From assembly GCF_021202945.1 (NCBI RefSeq), contig NZ_JAJOYR010000001.1, forward strand, positions 124,001 to 188,000: a DNA stretch of 64,000 bases, given 5' to 3'. This stretch comes from Stenotrophomonas sp. SY1 (GTDB taxonomy: Bacteria > Pseudomonadota > Gammaproteobacteria > Xanthomonadales > Xanthomonadaceae). Shown here one piece after another: positions 30,651 to 39,833 of this stretch (its first letter is position 1; every line of letters starts with the position of its first letter). The notes under the pieces were generated by a model. That model saw only the letters and a list, made by a program, of their open reading frames with translations. It was not told the DNA's origin and made no database searches. The translations under genes and the position numbers were made by a program.

Positions 30651-31037
30651 ATGCGCCGCAAGACCATCGGGGACCAGGAACTGGCCCTGTTGCAGTACAT
30701 CGGAGAGAACGAACCCACCAGCGTGGGCGAGGTGGCAGCCAGCTTCGGCGACGCTCGTGGCCTGGCGCGTTCGACCGTGCTGACCATGATGGAGCGGCTG
30801 CGCGGCAAGGGCTATCTGGAACGCCAGCCGCACGAAGGCGTCTATCGCTACCACAGCACCGCGCAGCAGCATGAAGTGGTCAACAGCGCGGTCGGCAGTT
30901 TCGTCGAGAAGACCCTGCAGGGCTCGATCTCGCCCTTCGTGGCGTGGATGTCGGAGAAGGCCGAGGTCAGTGACAACGAACTGGCCGAACTGCAGGCGCT
31001 GGTCGCCCGGCTGCAATCGCAGCGCAAGGAGGATTGA
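30651..31037 (+). CDS. BlaI/MecI/CopY family transcriptional repressor
   Basis: A 128-residue winged-helix protein. The helix-turn-helix covers about residues 8-60 (IGDQELALLQYIGENEPTSV and ARSTVLTMMERLRGKGYLER), followed by a dimerisation tail (FVAWMSEKAEVSDNELAELQ). I chose ATG 30651, placed after GGAGACGG, rather than the longer frame because both operator dyads would otherwise lie inside the gene. It is followed 3 bases later by an M56 peptidase gene, the usual BlaI-BlaR1 pairing, and very likely represses its own operon. Confidence 0.92.
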   Translation: MRRKTIGDQELALLQYIGENEPTSVGEVAASFGDARGLARSTVLTMMERLRGKGYLERQPHEGVYRYHSTAQQHEVVNSAVGSFVEKTLQGSISPFVAWMSEKAEVSDNELAELQALVARLQSQRKED

Positions 31038-31040
31038 GCC

Positions 31041-32870
31041 ATGAACCCGATGCTCGAACTGCTCGGCAACCGCTTGCTGGCCACCAGCGTACAGACCGTG
31101 CTGCTGACGGCGCTGGTGTGGGCCTTGTGCCGCTTCGTCAAGCGCCTGCCGGCCAGCACGCAATGCGCGTTGTGGTGGCTGGTGGCGGTGCAGGCGGTGG
31201 TGGGCCTGTTGTGGGCCGCGCCGCTGGAGTTGCCGGTGCTGCCGGCGGCCGAGGCCGTGACGGTGATGCAGCAGGCACAAGCTGCTGTACCGCAGGCGAC
31301 CAATGCACTGCTGATCGTGATGAACCCGTTGCCGTTGGACAGTGGCTGGTCGTGGCTGCTCGTGGCGATGGCGTTGTGGGGCGCCGGCGTGCTGGTGATG
31401 GCGCTGCGCACGTACAACGCCTGGCGCGGCAGCCGCGCTTTGCTGCGTCACGCCGAACCCTGCCGTGACCACAAGCTCAACGCGGCCCTGCAGCTTGCCG
31501 CCGAAGCGCATGGCCTGCGCCGTGCACCGCGGTTGATGCTCAGTGCCGCGGTCGATTCGCCGCAGTTGATCGGCCCCTGGCGTCCGGTACTGCTGCTGCC
31601 GGCACGTGGCCTGCCGCGCATGGCCGACAACGATCTGGACATGGCGCTGACCCACGAGCTAGTGCACCTGCAACGCCACGATCTGTGGCTGGGCCTGGTG
31701 CCGGCGCTGGCGCAGCACCTGTTCTTCTTCCACCCGCTGATCCATCTGGCGGCGCGTGAGTACGGCATCGCCCGCGAAGCCGCGGTGGATGCCGCCGTGG
31801 TCGCCGGTGACCGCCATTGCCGCCAGCACTATGGGCGCCTGCTGCTGCAACTGGGTGTCGCACCGCGTCCTGGTGCCGGCCTGGCCAGCGCATCACCCAC
31901 CTTCCTCAGCCTCAAGCGGAGATTGCTCATGCTGCAGAACACCTCTTCCTTCTCGCGCATCGGTGCGGGCCTGATCCTGGTGGCGGTGGCAGCGGTGGGC
32001 GTGATCCCGCTGCGGCTGGTGGCGATGCCGGTGCCGCCGGCGCCGCCCACGCCGCCTGCCCCTCCGGCACTGACCGTGCCAGCGGCACCCCCGGCCTCGC
32101 CTGCTCCGGTGGCGGCGACGAAGGGCAAGTCGGTGACGCACACGATGATCCACACCGACGGTGACATCGACGACATGCCCGTGCCACCGGCGCCGCCCGC
32201 GCCTCCGGCAGCACCTGCCGCCCCCGCTGCACCGCCCGCACCGATCAGCACGCAGGGCGTGATCCACCTGTCCAACGACCACAGCCGCAATGCCTACGTG
32301 TTGCTGCAGGGCGATCACAGCATCATGAATGGCTCGGTCGGTGACCTGCGCAGGGTGCGACGCATGGACGATGGCAACGGTGTGTTGTGGCTGCGTCGTG
32401 ACGGCAAGGATTACGTGGTGCATGACACCGCCACGCTGGCGCGCTTCCAGCAAGTGCATGCCGAAACCATGCGACTGGGTGACCTGCAGGGCAAGCTCGG
32501 TGATCAGCAGGGCGAGCTCGGCGAGCGTCAGGGGGAGATCGGCGCGCGCATGGGCGAGATCGGTGCGCGGATCGGTGAACTGGCCAGCGAGCAGGCACAG
32601 TTGGCGCTGAGCGGAGGTGAACGCACCGAGGCGCAACGCAAGGCGGCTGCGGAGGCGCGTCGCAGGTTGGCCCAGGCAAGGCAGGAAATGGATAACCCGG
32701 AGATGCGCGCGGAGATGGTAAGCCTGTCGCGCCAGCAGTCGGAACTGGGCAGGCAGCAGGCCGAACTGGGTCGCCAGCAGGCGGCGGCCAGCGTGCGTGC
32801 ACAGCGTGAGACAGAGCAGTTGATCGAGCAGGTGATCCGCGATGGCGTTGCCAAGCCGGTTCGTGGGTGA
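31041..32870 (+). CDS. M56 family metallopeptidase (BlaR1-like), with Pro-rich and coiled-coil tail
   Basis: A 609-residue protein. The N-terminal membrane domain has several helices, then the zinc-protease motif HELVHLQRHD (H205, E206, H209) and FFFHPLIHLAAREYGIAREAAVD. A further helix (IGAGLILVAVAAVGVIPLRL) leads to an outer domain. That domain lacks a penicillin-binding fold and instead has two Pro/Ala stretches (PAPPTPPAPPA, PPAPPAAPAAPAAPPAP) and a long glycine-punctuated heptad repeat (GDQQGELGERQGEIGARMGE). It presumably senses an unknown envelope signal and cleaves the repressor. Confidence 0.9.
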   Translation: MNPMLELLGNRLLATSVQTVLLTALVWALCRFVKRLPASTQCALWWLVAVQAVVGLLWAAPLELPVLPAAEAVTVMQQAQAAVPQATNALLIVMNPLPLDSGWSWLLVAMALWGAGVLVMALRTYNAWRGSRALLRHAEPCRDHKLNAALQLAAEAHGLRRAPRLMLSAAVDSPQLIGPWRPVLLLPARGLPRMADNDLDMALTHELVHLQRHDLWLGLVPALAQHLFFFHPLIHLAAREYGIAREAAVDAAVVAGDRHCRQHYGRLLLQLGVAPRPGAGLASASPTFLSLKRRLLMLQNTSSFSRIGAGLILVAVAAVGVIPLRLVAMPVPPAPPTPPAPPALTVPAAPPASPAPVAATKGKSVTHTMIHTDGDIDDMPVPPAPPAPPAAPAAPAAPPAPISTQGVIHLSNDHSRNAYVLLQGDHSIMNGSVGDLRRVRRMDDGNGVLWLRRDGKDYVVHDTATLARFQQVHAETMRLGDLQGKLGDQQGELGERQGEIGARMGEIGARIGELASEQAQLALSGGERTEAQRKAAAEARRRLAQARQEMDNPEMRAEMVSLSRQQSELGRQQAELGRQQAAASVRAQRETEQLIEQVIRDGVAKPVRG

Positions 32871-32910
32871 GGACGCGCGCTGAGGCGTTGCTTTGAGGCA
32901 TTGCTCTTCA

Positions 32911-33274
32911 AGCCCCTCTCCCCTTGCGGGAGAGGGGTTGGGGAGAGGGCAGAACGGAGCAGAAATACAGGAGCGGAGAGTCCCTGGTAGTCAGCACGTA
33001 CGCACTCACCTCTTCGCCGGTACGGGAGGAGGGCTCGCCCTTGAAGCCCCTCTCCCCTCGCGGGAGAGGGGTTGGGGAGAGGGCAGAGCGGAGCAGAAAT
33101 ACAGGAACCGAAAGTCCCTGGTAGTCAGCACGTACGCACTCACCTCTTCGCCGGTACGGGAGGAGGGCTCGCTCTTGAAGCCCCTCTCCCCTTGCGGGAG
33201 AGGGGTTGGGGAGAGGGCAGAGCGGAGCAGAAATACAGGAACCGAGAGTCCCTGGTAGTCAGCACGTACGCACT
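32911..33274. repeat. 134-bp direct tandem repeat, 2.7 copies
   Basis: Units start at 32911, 33045 and 33179 (period exactly 134). Each opens with CCCCTCTCCC-CTTGC-GGGAGAGGGG and TTGGGGAGAGGGCAGA, then GGAGCAGAAATACAGG, AGTCCCTGGTAGTCAGCACG and CGCACTCACCTCTTCGCCGG. The third copy diverges after TACGCACTC at about 33274. The copies differ at only a few positions, so the expansion is recent. It fills the gap between convergent genes. Confidence 0.9.
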
Positions 33275-33424
33275 CCCTCTTCCGCCCAGCGGGCACCTGC
33301 ATTCGACACATCGCTGCGTCTCACCTTCGGGCGGCTTCGCCGTGCAACCCGGCAATCCTGCCGGTTTGTCCTCCTGCAACGGAAGAAGAATGGCGCCCAA
33401 AAGCCAAAGCCCAACGGGCAGTCT
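33275..33424. other. Remainder of the convergent intergenic region
   Basis: No gene is seen between the tandem repeat and the stop of the minus-strand exonuclease gene. A CCGGCAATCCTGCCGG hairpin at 33350-33365 could serve as a transcription end. Confidence 0.4.
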
Positions 33425-34654
33425 TCAGTCCTGCCCCACCAGCTCCAACTCCGCGAGCTCATCGGCTTCGGCTTGCACCAGATGCAGGAACAGCTGTGCC
33501 AGCGTCACCACGTCCTGGTGGTTGTGTTCGCCGACACGGCGCAGGTTGCGCGCACTGCCGCCGCGCAGGTAGTTCAACCATGCGGCCGGTGCTTCGGAAC
33601 CGGGCAGGTCGTCCTCGCGGGCGATGCGCAGCAACTGCCGTTCGATGGTTGCCAGCCGGCAGTTCTCCCATCTGCCGCGATAGCGGCGGCGCGTGGGGTA
33701 CAGCAGGTCCACATGATCCAGCGCGGAAATCGGATCGCCGCGACGGGCCAGCCGGTAACGTGTCTTGAGCAGCGGCGCGTCGTAGCTGCGGCCGTTGTAG
33801 CTGGACAACACCGTGGATGGCGACAGCCAACCGAGGAACACGTCCAGCATCGCGCTCTCCGCCCCCATCGTGGACATCAGCAGTTGGCGGATGCGCAGGC
33901 CTTCGCCGCGCGTGGCATCGCGATGCCAGTCCGCCGCCCCGATCATGAAAGCGCGCGTGCCGGTGCCGCCCGCCAGGCCGGTGGTTTCGGTATCGAAGAA
34001 CAGCAGGTCGCACGGAGCGACGGTCTCCTCCGGTCGTTTGCTGAAAGCCAGCGACAGCGGCTGCGCGGGGATCGGCTGCGGCAGGAACGCTTCGATCAGG
34101 TGCAGGCCGGGCGCGATCACGGTGCCGGGAAGGTCACGGTCCACCGGGCCGCTGCGTTCGGCGCGCGGCGCCGGTGCAATCGCACGATTGCGCGACGCCA
34201 GCAGCCGACGCAGTGCACCACCGTCCTGCGCACGCGGCGGCGTTGCCTTGTGCTGGATCTTCTCGACCCAGCCAAACACCGAGCCGCCTTCCTCTGCCTG
34301 ATGTGGGAGCGGCCTTGGCCGCGAAGCTGGCAATGCATCTGCAGCCGATGAAGAACCTGCGGCAACCGCAGGCTTGGCTTCGGCTTCCACCTGCACCGGC
34401 TTCGCAGCTGACGCTGCTCCTACAAGAGGACTGCCCGCTTTTCGTAGGAGCGGCCTTGGCCGCGAAGCTGACAATGCATCCGCAGCCGGCGAAGAACCTG
34501 CCGCAACCGCAGACACGGCTTCGGCTTCCACCGGCACCGGTTTCGCGGCTGACGCCGCTCCTACAGGAGCATCGTGGGCGCCTGCCGGGGGCGGCTTGTC
34601 CGCATGCCCTGCCTGTCTCCGCAGTGCCTTCAGCTTGTCCAGACTGATGCTCAT
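33425..34654 (-). CDS. MrfB/YprB-like ribonuclease H-fold exonuclease with repeat-derived N-terminal insert
   Basis: A 409-residue protein. The DEDD-type exonuclease core begins near residue 212 with LLFFDTETTGLAGGTGTRAF, continues through LSSYNGRSYDAPLLKTRY and ends with NLRRVGEHNHQDVVTLAQLF. Residues about 31-117 hold two 47-residue repeats (VGAASAAKPV...AAGSS.AADAL.ASRPRPL) encoded exactly where GTAGGAGCGGC-type composite repeats lie in the DNA. Its ATG overlaps the stop of the helicase gene (ATGA), the arrangement of Bacillus mrfAB (yprAB), which repairs mitomycin-type lesions. Repair activity here is inferred from that pairing. Confidence 0.85.
   Translation of the reverse strand: MSISLDKLKALRRQAGHADKPPPAGAHDAPVGAASAAKPVPVEAEAVSAVAAGSSPAADALSASRPRPLLRKAGSPLVGAASAAKPVQVEAEAKPAVAAGSSSAADALPASRPRPLPHQAEEGGSVFGWVEKIQHKATPPRAQDGGALRRLLASRNRAIAPAPRAERSGPVDRDLPGTVIAPGLHLIEAFLPQPIPAQPLSLAFSKRPEETVAPCDLLFFDTETTGLAGGTGTRAFMIGAADWHRDATRGEGLRIRQLLMSTMGAESAMLDVFLGWLSPSTVLSSYNGRSYDAPLLKTRYRLARRGDPISALDHVDLLYPTRRRYRGRWENCRLATIERQLLRIAREDDLPGSEAPAAWLNYLRGGSARNLRRVGEHNHQDVVTLAQLFLHLVQAEADELAELELVGQD
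34303..34434. repeat. GTAGGAGCGGC-type composite repeat inside a coding region (copy A)
   Basis: Left palindrome GTGGGAGCGGCCTTGGCCGC at 34303, right arm ending in GCTGCTCCTAC at 34430. The inner part (GCAATGCATCTGCAGCC) differs from the 12.4-kb units but matches the inner start of the copy at 58843. It is read in frame by the exonuclease gene on the opposite strand. Confidence 0.85.
34444..34566. repeat. GTAGGAGCGGC-type composite repeat inside a coding region (copy B)
   Basis: Left palindrome GTAGGAGCGGCCTTGGCCGC at 34444, right arm GACGCCGCTCCTAC ending near 34563. Close in sequence to copy A and separated from it by about 10 bases; period of the pair about 141 bases, i.e. 47 codons. Confidence 0.87.
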
Positions 34655-37134
34655 GGCAGCAGATCGAGCGCCTCATCCATCACGACAGCCTGCACCCGCT
34701 CGCAATGTTCGGCCGACAGCAGCGACAACACCCGCAACGCCAGCGAGCGCGGCGTGATGCCGTCACCTTCTTCCTGCGCCGCCAACACCGGGCCAACGCA
34801 GGCCGGGCAACCGGCAGTGCAGTCGCAACGCTCGACCAGTTCCAGCGCGCGCTGCACCAGCTCGCCCTGACGCTGCCACAGCGGCTCGCTCAGGCCGACG
34901 CCACCGGGGAAGTTGTCGTACAGGTACACGGTCGGCACAAAGCTCTGCATCAGCTCGACCGTGCCTTCGCCGCCCTCAACGCCACGCAGCTGGCCGCGAC
35001 CGGTCTGGTCGGCCACCGCGAACCACGCGCCGTCGCCGTTGCCGACCGCCTTCTGCAGGTCGCGGGCATCGGCCATCACCGCCACCGTGGCGACGATGTG
35101 CAGCGCGTATGCCGCGCCGAGGAAACCGTCGAGCGCGTCCTGCTTCTGCGCGAAGCTGCGCAGCAGCGTGGCCTGCGGCAACTGCCACCACACCGACGTG
35201 GTGTGCAACTCCTGATCGGGCAGGTTGACCGGGCCGTAGCCGATGTTCTCGTGTGTGTAGTAGCGGATTTTCTTGTAGCCAGCCACGCGCCGCACCACAT
35301 GCACTTCGCCATGATGCGAATCGCCGCGCCCTGCAGCGTTGCCGTCGAAGCGGTCCAGCACCTTGAGCTTGGTGTAGTCGATGCTGTCGGTGTAGTAGTC
35401 CACATGCGTGCGGGTGACGTAGGCCTTGCGGCCTTCCCAGTCCAACCGCTCCACCTGGTAGGGCGTGCTCTGCACCATGTGGATGGCGCCTTCGTACAGC
35501 GTCAACGCGGCGGCGGAGTAATCCACTTCGGCGATGATCTTTTGTTTTCCGTCGCTGCGGTCCACCACCACGAAGTTGCCATCGGCCACCGCGCGCAGGC
35601 TCACCGCATTGGCCGGATAGCTGTCGGCGATCCATTCCCAGCGGTCGCCTTCCTGGTGGATCACCTCGGTTTCGGCCAGCGCCTGCAGGAACACCAGCGG
35701 GTCGATCGGCCCGAACGGCTCGCCGGCCAGGAACGGCAGCTCGAACGCCGCACAGCGGATGTGGTCGAACAGGATCAACGGCTGATCCGGCGAAATGCGT
35801 GCGTGCTCGGGCGAGGCGTTGGCGAAGAAATCCGGATGCCGTACCACGTACTGGTCCAGCGGCTGGCTGCTGGCGACCATCACCCCCAGCGCGGCCTGTT
35901 GCCGACGACCCGCACGGCCGAAGCGCTGCCACGTTGCCGCGACACTGCCCGGATAGCCATTGAGAATGACCACGTCGAGCGCGCCGATATCCACGCCCAG
36001 CTCCAGCGCCGAGGTGCTGACGATGCCGTCGATGTCACCCGCGCGCATCGCGCGTTCCACCTCGCGGCGCTCGGTGGGCAGGTAGCCGCCACGATAGGCG
36101 CGGATGCGCGCCGGCTTGCGCGGGTCGTTGTCGAAGATGTCCTTCAGGTACTTGGTCAGCACTTCCACCATCAACCGGCTCTGCGCGAACACCAGCGTCT
36201 TCAGCCCGCTCTTGATCGCGATGCGGGCGATGCGGTTGGCCTGCGAACGCGCCGAGGCGCGCAGGCCCAGGTCCGGGTTGATCACTGGCGGGTTCCATAG
36301 CAGCACATGCTTGGGCCCGGTGGGTGCACCGGACTCGGTGATCGCATGCACCTGCTCTTCCACCAGCGATTCGGCATGCGCATGCGGGTTGCCGATGGTG
36401 GCCGAGCACAGGATGAATTGCGGTTGCACGCCGTAGAACGCGCAGATGCGCTTGAGCCGGCGGATGACGTTGGTGACGTGGCTGCCGAACACGCCGCGGT
36501 AGGTGTGGATCTCGTCGATTACCACGTAGCGCAGGTTCTCGAAGAACTGCGCCCACTTGGTGTGATGCGGCAGGATTGCCTGGTGCAGCATGTCCGGGTT
36601 GCTGACCACGATGTCGCCATGCAGGCGGATCGCCTGCCGCGCATCACCGGGGGTATCGCCGTCGAAGGTGAAGGCCTTCACGCCGAGGTCGCCGGCGCGG
36701 TTGAGCTCCAGCAGCTCGGCCACCTGGTCCTGCGCCAACGCCTTGGTCGGGAACAGGTACAGCGCCTTGGCGTTGCCCTGCATCGCCGCGCTCACCACCG
36801 GCAGCGTGTAACACAGCGACTTGCCCGACGCGGTGGGGGTGACGATGGCGACATGCTCGCCGCGCTGGCTGGCGTCCCAGGCCTCGGCCTGGTGTGAATA
36901 CAGCTGCTCGATGCCGCGCGCCTTGAGCGCGGCCTTCAGCGCTTCGGGCACATCGTCGGGGATCGGTGCATAGCTGCCTTCGCGGCCCGGGATCGTGAAG
37001 CTGCCGGTGACCCGGTCGCTGTAGCGCTTGGCCAGCCGCTTGCCGAGCAGCGAGCCGTCACGCGAAGGCAGGCCGTCGGTGGTTGCCAGCGCCCGTTCGC
37101 TGGCTTCGGTGCGGGGAGCGAGGGAGAACGCCAT
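34651..37134 (-). CDS. MrfA/YprA-like DEAD/DEAH-box helicase with C-terminal DUF1998 zinc module
   Basis: An 827-residue superfamily 2 helicase. Motif I TPTASGKS lies near residue 100 and motif II is VIDEIHTYRG. The second RecA domain has VSTSALELGVDIG and QRFGRAGRRQQ. The C-terminal domain carries four closely spaced Cys (CDCTAGCPACVGP), which bind a metal in this family. It is translationally coupled to the exonuclease gene. The Bacillus counterpart MrfA unwinds DNA at mitomycin C adducts for MrfB. Cytoplasmic. ATG 37134 follows GGGAGAACGC. Confidence 0.9.
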   Translation of the reverse strand: MAFSLAPRTEASERALATTDGLPSRDGSLLGKRLAKRYSDRVTGSFTIPGREGSYAPIPDDVPEALKAALKARGIEQLYSHQAEAWDASQRGEHVAIVTPTASGKSLCYTLPVVSAAMQGNAKALYLFPTKALAQDQVAELLELNRAGDLGVKAFTFDGDTPGDARQAIRLHGDIVVSNPDMLHQAILPHHTKWAQFFENLRYVVIDEIHTYRGVFGSHVTNVIRRLKRICAFYGVQPQFILCSATIGNPHAHAESLVEEQVHAITESGAPTGPKHVLLWNPPVINPDLGLRASARSQANRIARIAIKSGLKTLVFAQSRLMVEVLTKYLKDIFDNDPRKPARIRAYRGGYLPTERREVERAMRAGDIDGIVSTSALELGVDIGALDVVILNGYPGSVAATWQRFGRAGRRQQAALGVMVASSQPLDQYVVRHPDFFANASPEHARISPDQPLILFDHIRCAAFELPFLAGEPFGPIDPLVFLQALAETEVIHQEGDRWEWIADSYPANAVSLRAVADGNFVVVDRSDGKQKIIAEVDYSAAALTLYEGAIHMVQSTPYQVERLDWEGRKAYVTRTHVDYYTDSIDYTKLKVLDRFDGNAAGRGDSHHGEVHVVRRVAGYKKIRYYTHENIGYGPVNLPDQELHTTSVWWQLPQATLLRSFAQKQDALDGFLGAAYALHIVATVAVMADARDLQKAVGNGDGAWFAVADQTGRGQLRGVEGGEGTVELMQSFVPTVYLYDNFPGGVGLSEPLWQRQGELVQRALELVERCDCTAGCPACVGPVLAAQEEGDGITPRSLALRVLSLLSAEHCERVQAVVMDEALDLLP

Positions 37135-37294
37135 GCGCGCGACTGTCGATCAAAGGAGGGGCATGGAAGCACAAAGTGATCTCAGTCTGTGAGACAGGTT
37201 TGCGGCTGTTGGCTGAACGCCTGCACTCGCGCAACAAAATCTGAAGCCCGCATCCGTATCCTGCTGATTCCGGCAACGGTAGAGGGCGGTAGCG

Positions 37295-37801
37295 GTGGCG
37301 ACACGTGGATGGCAGGGAGCAATGCTGGCCGGCATGATGCTGGCGGGTTCGACGCAGGCACAGCAGGTACCGCCGGAGCAACCGCCAACGGTCGATGCCG
37401 CCATTGAGCCGGCCGACGTGATGGCGGATGAGTCGCGGCCACCGGCCGGGACCGAAGGCAACGTCACCACGCTGGAAGAGGTCCGCGCGCTCAAACCCGA
37501 GGACGACCAGCCGCTGGACCTGTACCGCTTCAAGAACCCGGTGCAGGCCGAATCCAACCGCTTCAGCAAATCCTGGAGCGAGCCGCCCACGCCGGAGCAG
37601 ATCAGCCAGGGCGGCGGCTACCTGCTGATGGGCATCAGCTACGGGCTGATGGCAGCTGCCAAGGGCCTGCACAAGCTCACCAATGGCCGCGACCAGATCC
37701 AGTCGGCCATCGCCCGTCCGCCTCCTGGGCTGACCGAGCAACAGCAACAACGCGCCGACCAATACTGCGAAAGCGATGATTGCGCGGCCGACGGGCGCTG
37801 A
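37295..37801 (+). CDS. Exported protein of unknown function
   Basis: 168 residues starting at GTG 37295 behind GAGGGCGG, with a signal peptide (MLAGMMLAGSTQAQQ). After a Pro/Glu-rich segment comes the block LYRFKNPVQAESNRFSKSWSEPPTPEQISQGG, then an amphipathic hydrophobic stretch (YLLMGISYGLMAAAKGLHKL), and two Cys near the C-terminus (YCESDDCA). No family is recognised. The codon pattern and signal peptide make it more credible than the antisense frame on the other strand. It is divergent from the helicase gene. Confidence 0.7.
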   Translation: MATRGWQGAMLAGMMLAGSTQAQQVPPEQPPTVDAAIEPADVMADESRPPAGTEGNVTTLEEVRALKPEDDQPLDLYRFKNPVQAESNRFSKSWSEPPTPEQISQGGGYLLMGISYGLMAAAKGLHKLTNGRDQIQSAIARPPPGLTEQQQQRADQYCESDDCAADGR

Positions 37802-37822
37802 GCGTAAGGCGCAGCATCAGGC

Positions 37823-37945
37823 CCCTCTCCCGTTCACGGGGTGAGAGAGGCCGCTTACGAACCACCGGTTCGCCGCCCATCGAACGCCCTTGCGCCAACG
37901 CAAGAGCGGGGGCCGCGGAGCAGGGGTTGGGGTGAGAGGACATCG
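37823..37945. repeat. Decayed CCTCTCCC-type repeats before tmk
   Basis: CCCCTCTCCCGTTCACGGGG at 37823 and CAGGGGTTGGGGTGAGAGG at 37922 look like the two halves of one element separated by about 80 bases of unrelated sequence. Nothing else is seen in the 262-base gap. Confidence 0.5.
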
Positions 37946-38063
37946 AAATCCGATCAACGCCCCGGCCAGCGGCGGATCCTAAGCCATACCCAGCCCCAGT
38001 CGTCACCCCCGCATCGGCCAGCCACAACCCCGCAAACAAGCCCATGCGTTTAAAGTAGCGCCC

Positions 38064-38738
38064 ATGATCAAAGAACAGATTCCCGGCGGCCTGCTCATCG
38101 CCATTGAAGGCATTGATGGCGCTGGCAAGACCACCCTGGCCCAGTCACTGGCACGCGTTCTGGAAGCTGCAGGCGCACGCGTGGTGCTGGGCAAGGAGCC
38201 GACCAACGGTCCGTGGGGCACGCGCCTGCGCCAGACCGCCGCCACCGGCCGCCTGAGCCCGGAACAGGAGGTCGAATTCCTGTTGCACGACCGCCGCCAG
38301 CACGTTGAAGAGGTGATCCAGCCGGCGCTCGCGCGCGGCGATGTGGTGATCCTGGACCGCTATTTCCCGTCGATGGTGGCTTACCAGGGCGCCGCCGGCC
38401 TGCCGCTGGACGAGATGCTGCACGCCAACGATTTCGCCCCGCGCCCGAACCTGCTGCTGTTGCTGGACCTGGCCCCGGAGCAGGGCCTGGAGCGCATCCG
38501 CGCCCGTGGCGACAAGCCCAACCATTTTGAAACCGCGCAGAACCTGGAACGCTGCCGCGTGATCTTCAACCAGCTCGAACTGCCCGGCAAAGTGGTCATC
38601 GACGCAAGCCAGGGCGAGGCCGAGGTGCTGCGCGACGTGCACGCCGCCACGGTGGCCGCACTGGCACGGCGCATCGCCGAAGACGGTGGCATGAACGCGG
38701 AAAACACCCGCAAGCTGGAACGCCTCAGCGCCAACTGA
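38064..38738 (+). CDS. tmk: Thymidylate kinase
   Basis: A 224-residue P-loop kinase that phosphorylates dTMP to dTDP for DNA synthesis. The P-loop is [12 protein letters not shown] (about 14-25). The dTMP-site DRY motif is [15 protein letters not shown], and a lid region follows ([13 protein letters not shown]). The Walker-A Asp-Gly-Ala form and lack of Arg in the P-loop, with basic residues in the lid, fit the E. coli-like type II enzyme. ATG 38064 gives the standard N-terminus. Confidence 0.95.
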   Translation: MIKEQIPGGLLIAIEGIDGAGKTTLAQSLARVLEAAGARVVLGKEPTNGPWGTRLRQTAATGRLSPEQEVEFLLHDRRQHVEEVIQPALARGDVVILDRYFPSMVAYQGAAGLPLDEMLHANDFAPRPNLLLLLDLAPEQGLERIRARGDKPNHFETAQNLERCRVIFNQLELPGKVVIDASQGEAEVLRDVHAATVAALARRIAEDGGMNAENTRKLERLSAN

Positions 38739-38825
38739 AGCCCGTCGTTTTTCCGGAAAGCCACGAACCACCGCTCCTGCGGGGCTGTCTGACCGCCGGC
38801 GGCTGCCTTGGCGTCTAATACGCAC

Positions 38826-39821
38826 ATGACTTCCTCGCACCATCGGCCATCACCGCGCCGCACCGCCGCCAAGCCAGCAGCGGCGGCGACACCGTCCCTG
38901 CACCCGCGCAACCGTCACCAGGGGCGCTACGACCTGCCTGGGCTGGTCGCCATCAACCCGGCGCTGCGTGCCCATCTGGTCCGCACCCCGGCGGGCAGTG
39001 AGAGCATCGACTTCAGCAACCCCGTCGCGGTGCGCGAGCTCAACCGCGCGCTGTTGGCCAGCGACTACGGCATCGCGCACTGGAACATTCCCGACGGTTA
39101 CCTGTGCCCGCCGGTGCCCGGCCGCGTGGACTACCTGCACGGCCTGGCCGACCTGCTTGCCGCCGATGCCGGTGGCACCATTCCGCGCGGCCCTGCGGTG
39201 CGCGTGCTGGACATCGGCGTGGGCGCGAACTGCATCTACCCGCTGCTGGGCCAGGCCGAATATGGCTGGTCGTTCGTCGGCAGCGATATCGACGCCGCTG
39301 CGCTGGAATCGGCCCGCGCCAATGTGCAGGCCAATGGCCTGGGGCAGCTGATCGAACTCCGGCAGCAGCATGCGCGCGGCCAGCTGTTCAACGGCCTGCT
39401 GCAAGCGGAAGAGCGTTTCCACCTGACCCTTTGCAATCCGCCGTTCCATGCTTCGGCCAAGGAGGCCGCGCAGGGCAGCCAGCGCAAGGTACGCAATCTT
39501 GGCGGCACGCCGGCCGTGCGCGGCAAGGCACCGCCGTTGAACTTCGGCGGCCAGGCCAACGAACTGTGGTGTACCGGCGGTGAGGCCTCGTTCCTGCGCC
39601 GGATGATCCGCGAAAGCGTGGACGTGCAGGCGCAGGTGCTGTGGTTCAGCTCGCTGGTGGCCAAGCGCGAACATCTGCCTGAGCTGCACCGGCAGCTGGC
39701 CAAGGCCGGCGCGGCCGAGGTGCGTGAGGTCGCCATGGCCCAGGGCAACAAGCAGAGCCGCTTCGTGGCGTGGACGTTCCACGCCGCCGATGTGCGCCGG
39801 GGCGCGCTGCGCGTCGGGTAA
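38826..39821 (+). CDS. rlmF: 23S rRNA (adenine(1618)-N(6))-methyltransferase
   Basis: A 331-residue SAM-dependent methyltransferase. The N-terminus is basic. The family block [20 protein letters not shown] is followed by the SAM motif [15 protein letters not shown], and the N6-adenine catalytic motif NPPFHAS lies in [20 protein letters not shown]. It methylates A1618 of 23S rRNA. I chose ATG 38826 (MTSSHHRPS) over an in-frame TTG at 38808. It lies 87 bases after tmk on the same strand. Confidence 0.93.
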   Translation: MTSSHHRPSPRRTAAKPAAAATPSLHPRNRHQGRYDLPGLVAINPALRAHLVRTPAGSESIDFSNPVAVRELNRALLASDYGIAHWNIPDGYLCPPVPGRVDYLHGLADLLAADAGGTIPRGPAVRVLDIGVGANCIYPLLGQAEYGWSFVGSDIDAAALESARANVQANGLGQLIELRQQHARGQLFNGLLQAEERFHLTLCNPPFHASAKEAAQGSQRKVRNLGGTPAVRGKAPPLNFGGQANELWCTGGEASFLRRMIRESVDVQAQVLWFSSLVAKREHLPELHRQLAKAGAAEVREVAMAQGNKQSRFVAWTFHAADVRRGALRVG

Positions 39822-39833
39822 ACCGGCCGAAGA

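Noticed and set aside
32911..33274. CRISPR-like direct repeats
   Set aside because: The repeat unit is 134 bases with no variable spacers, and no cas genes are nearby.
37058..37762. 234-codon minus-strand frame opposite the exported hypothetical protein
   Set aside because: No signal peptide or family features; the plus-strand frame has both a ribosome site and a signal peptide.
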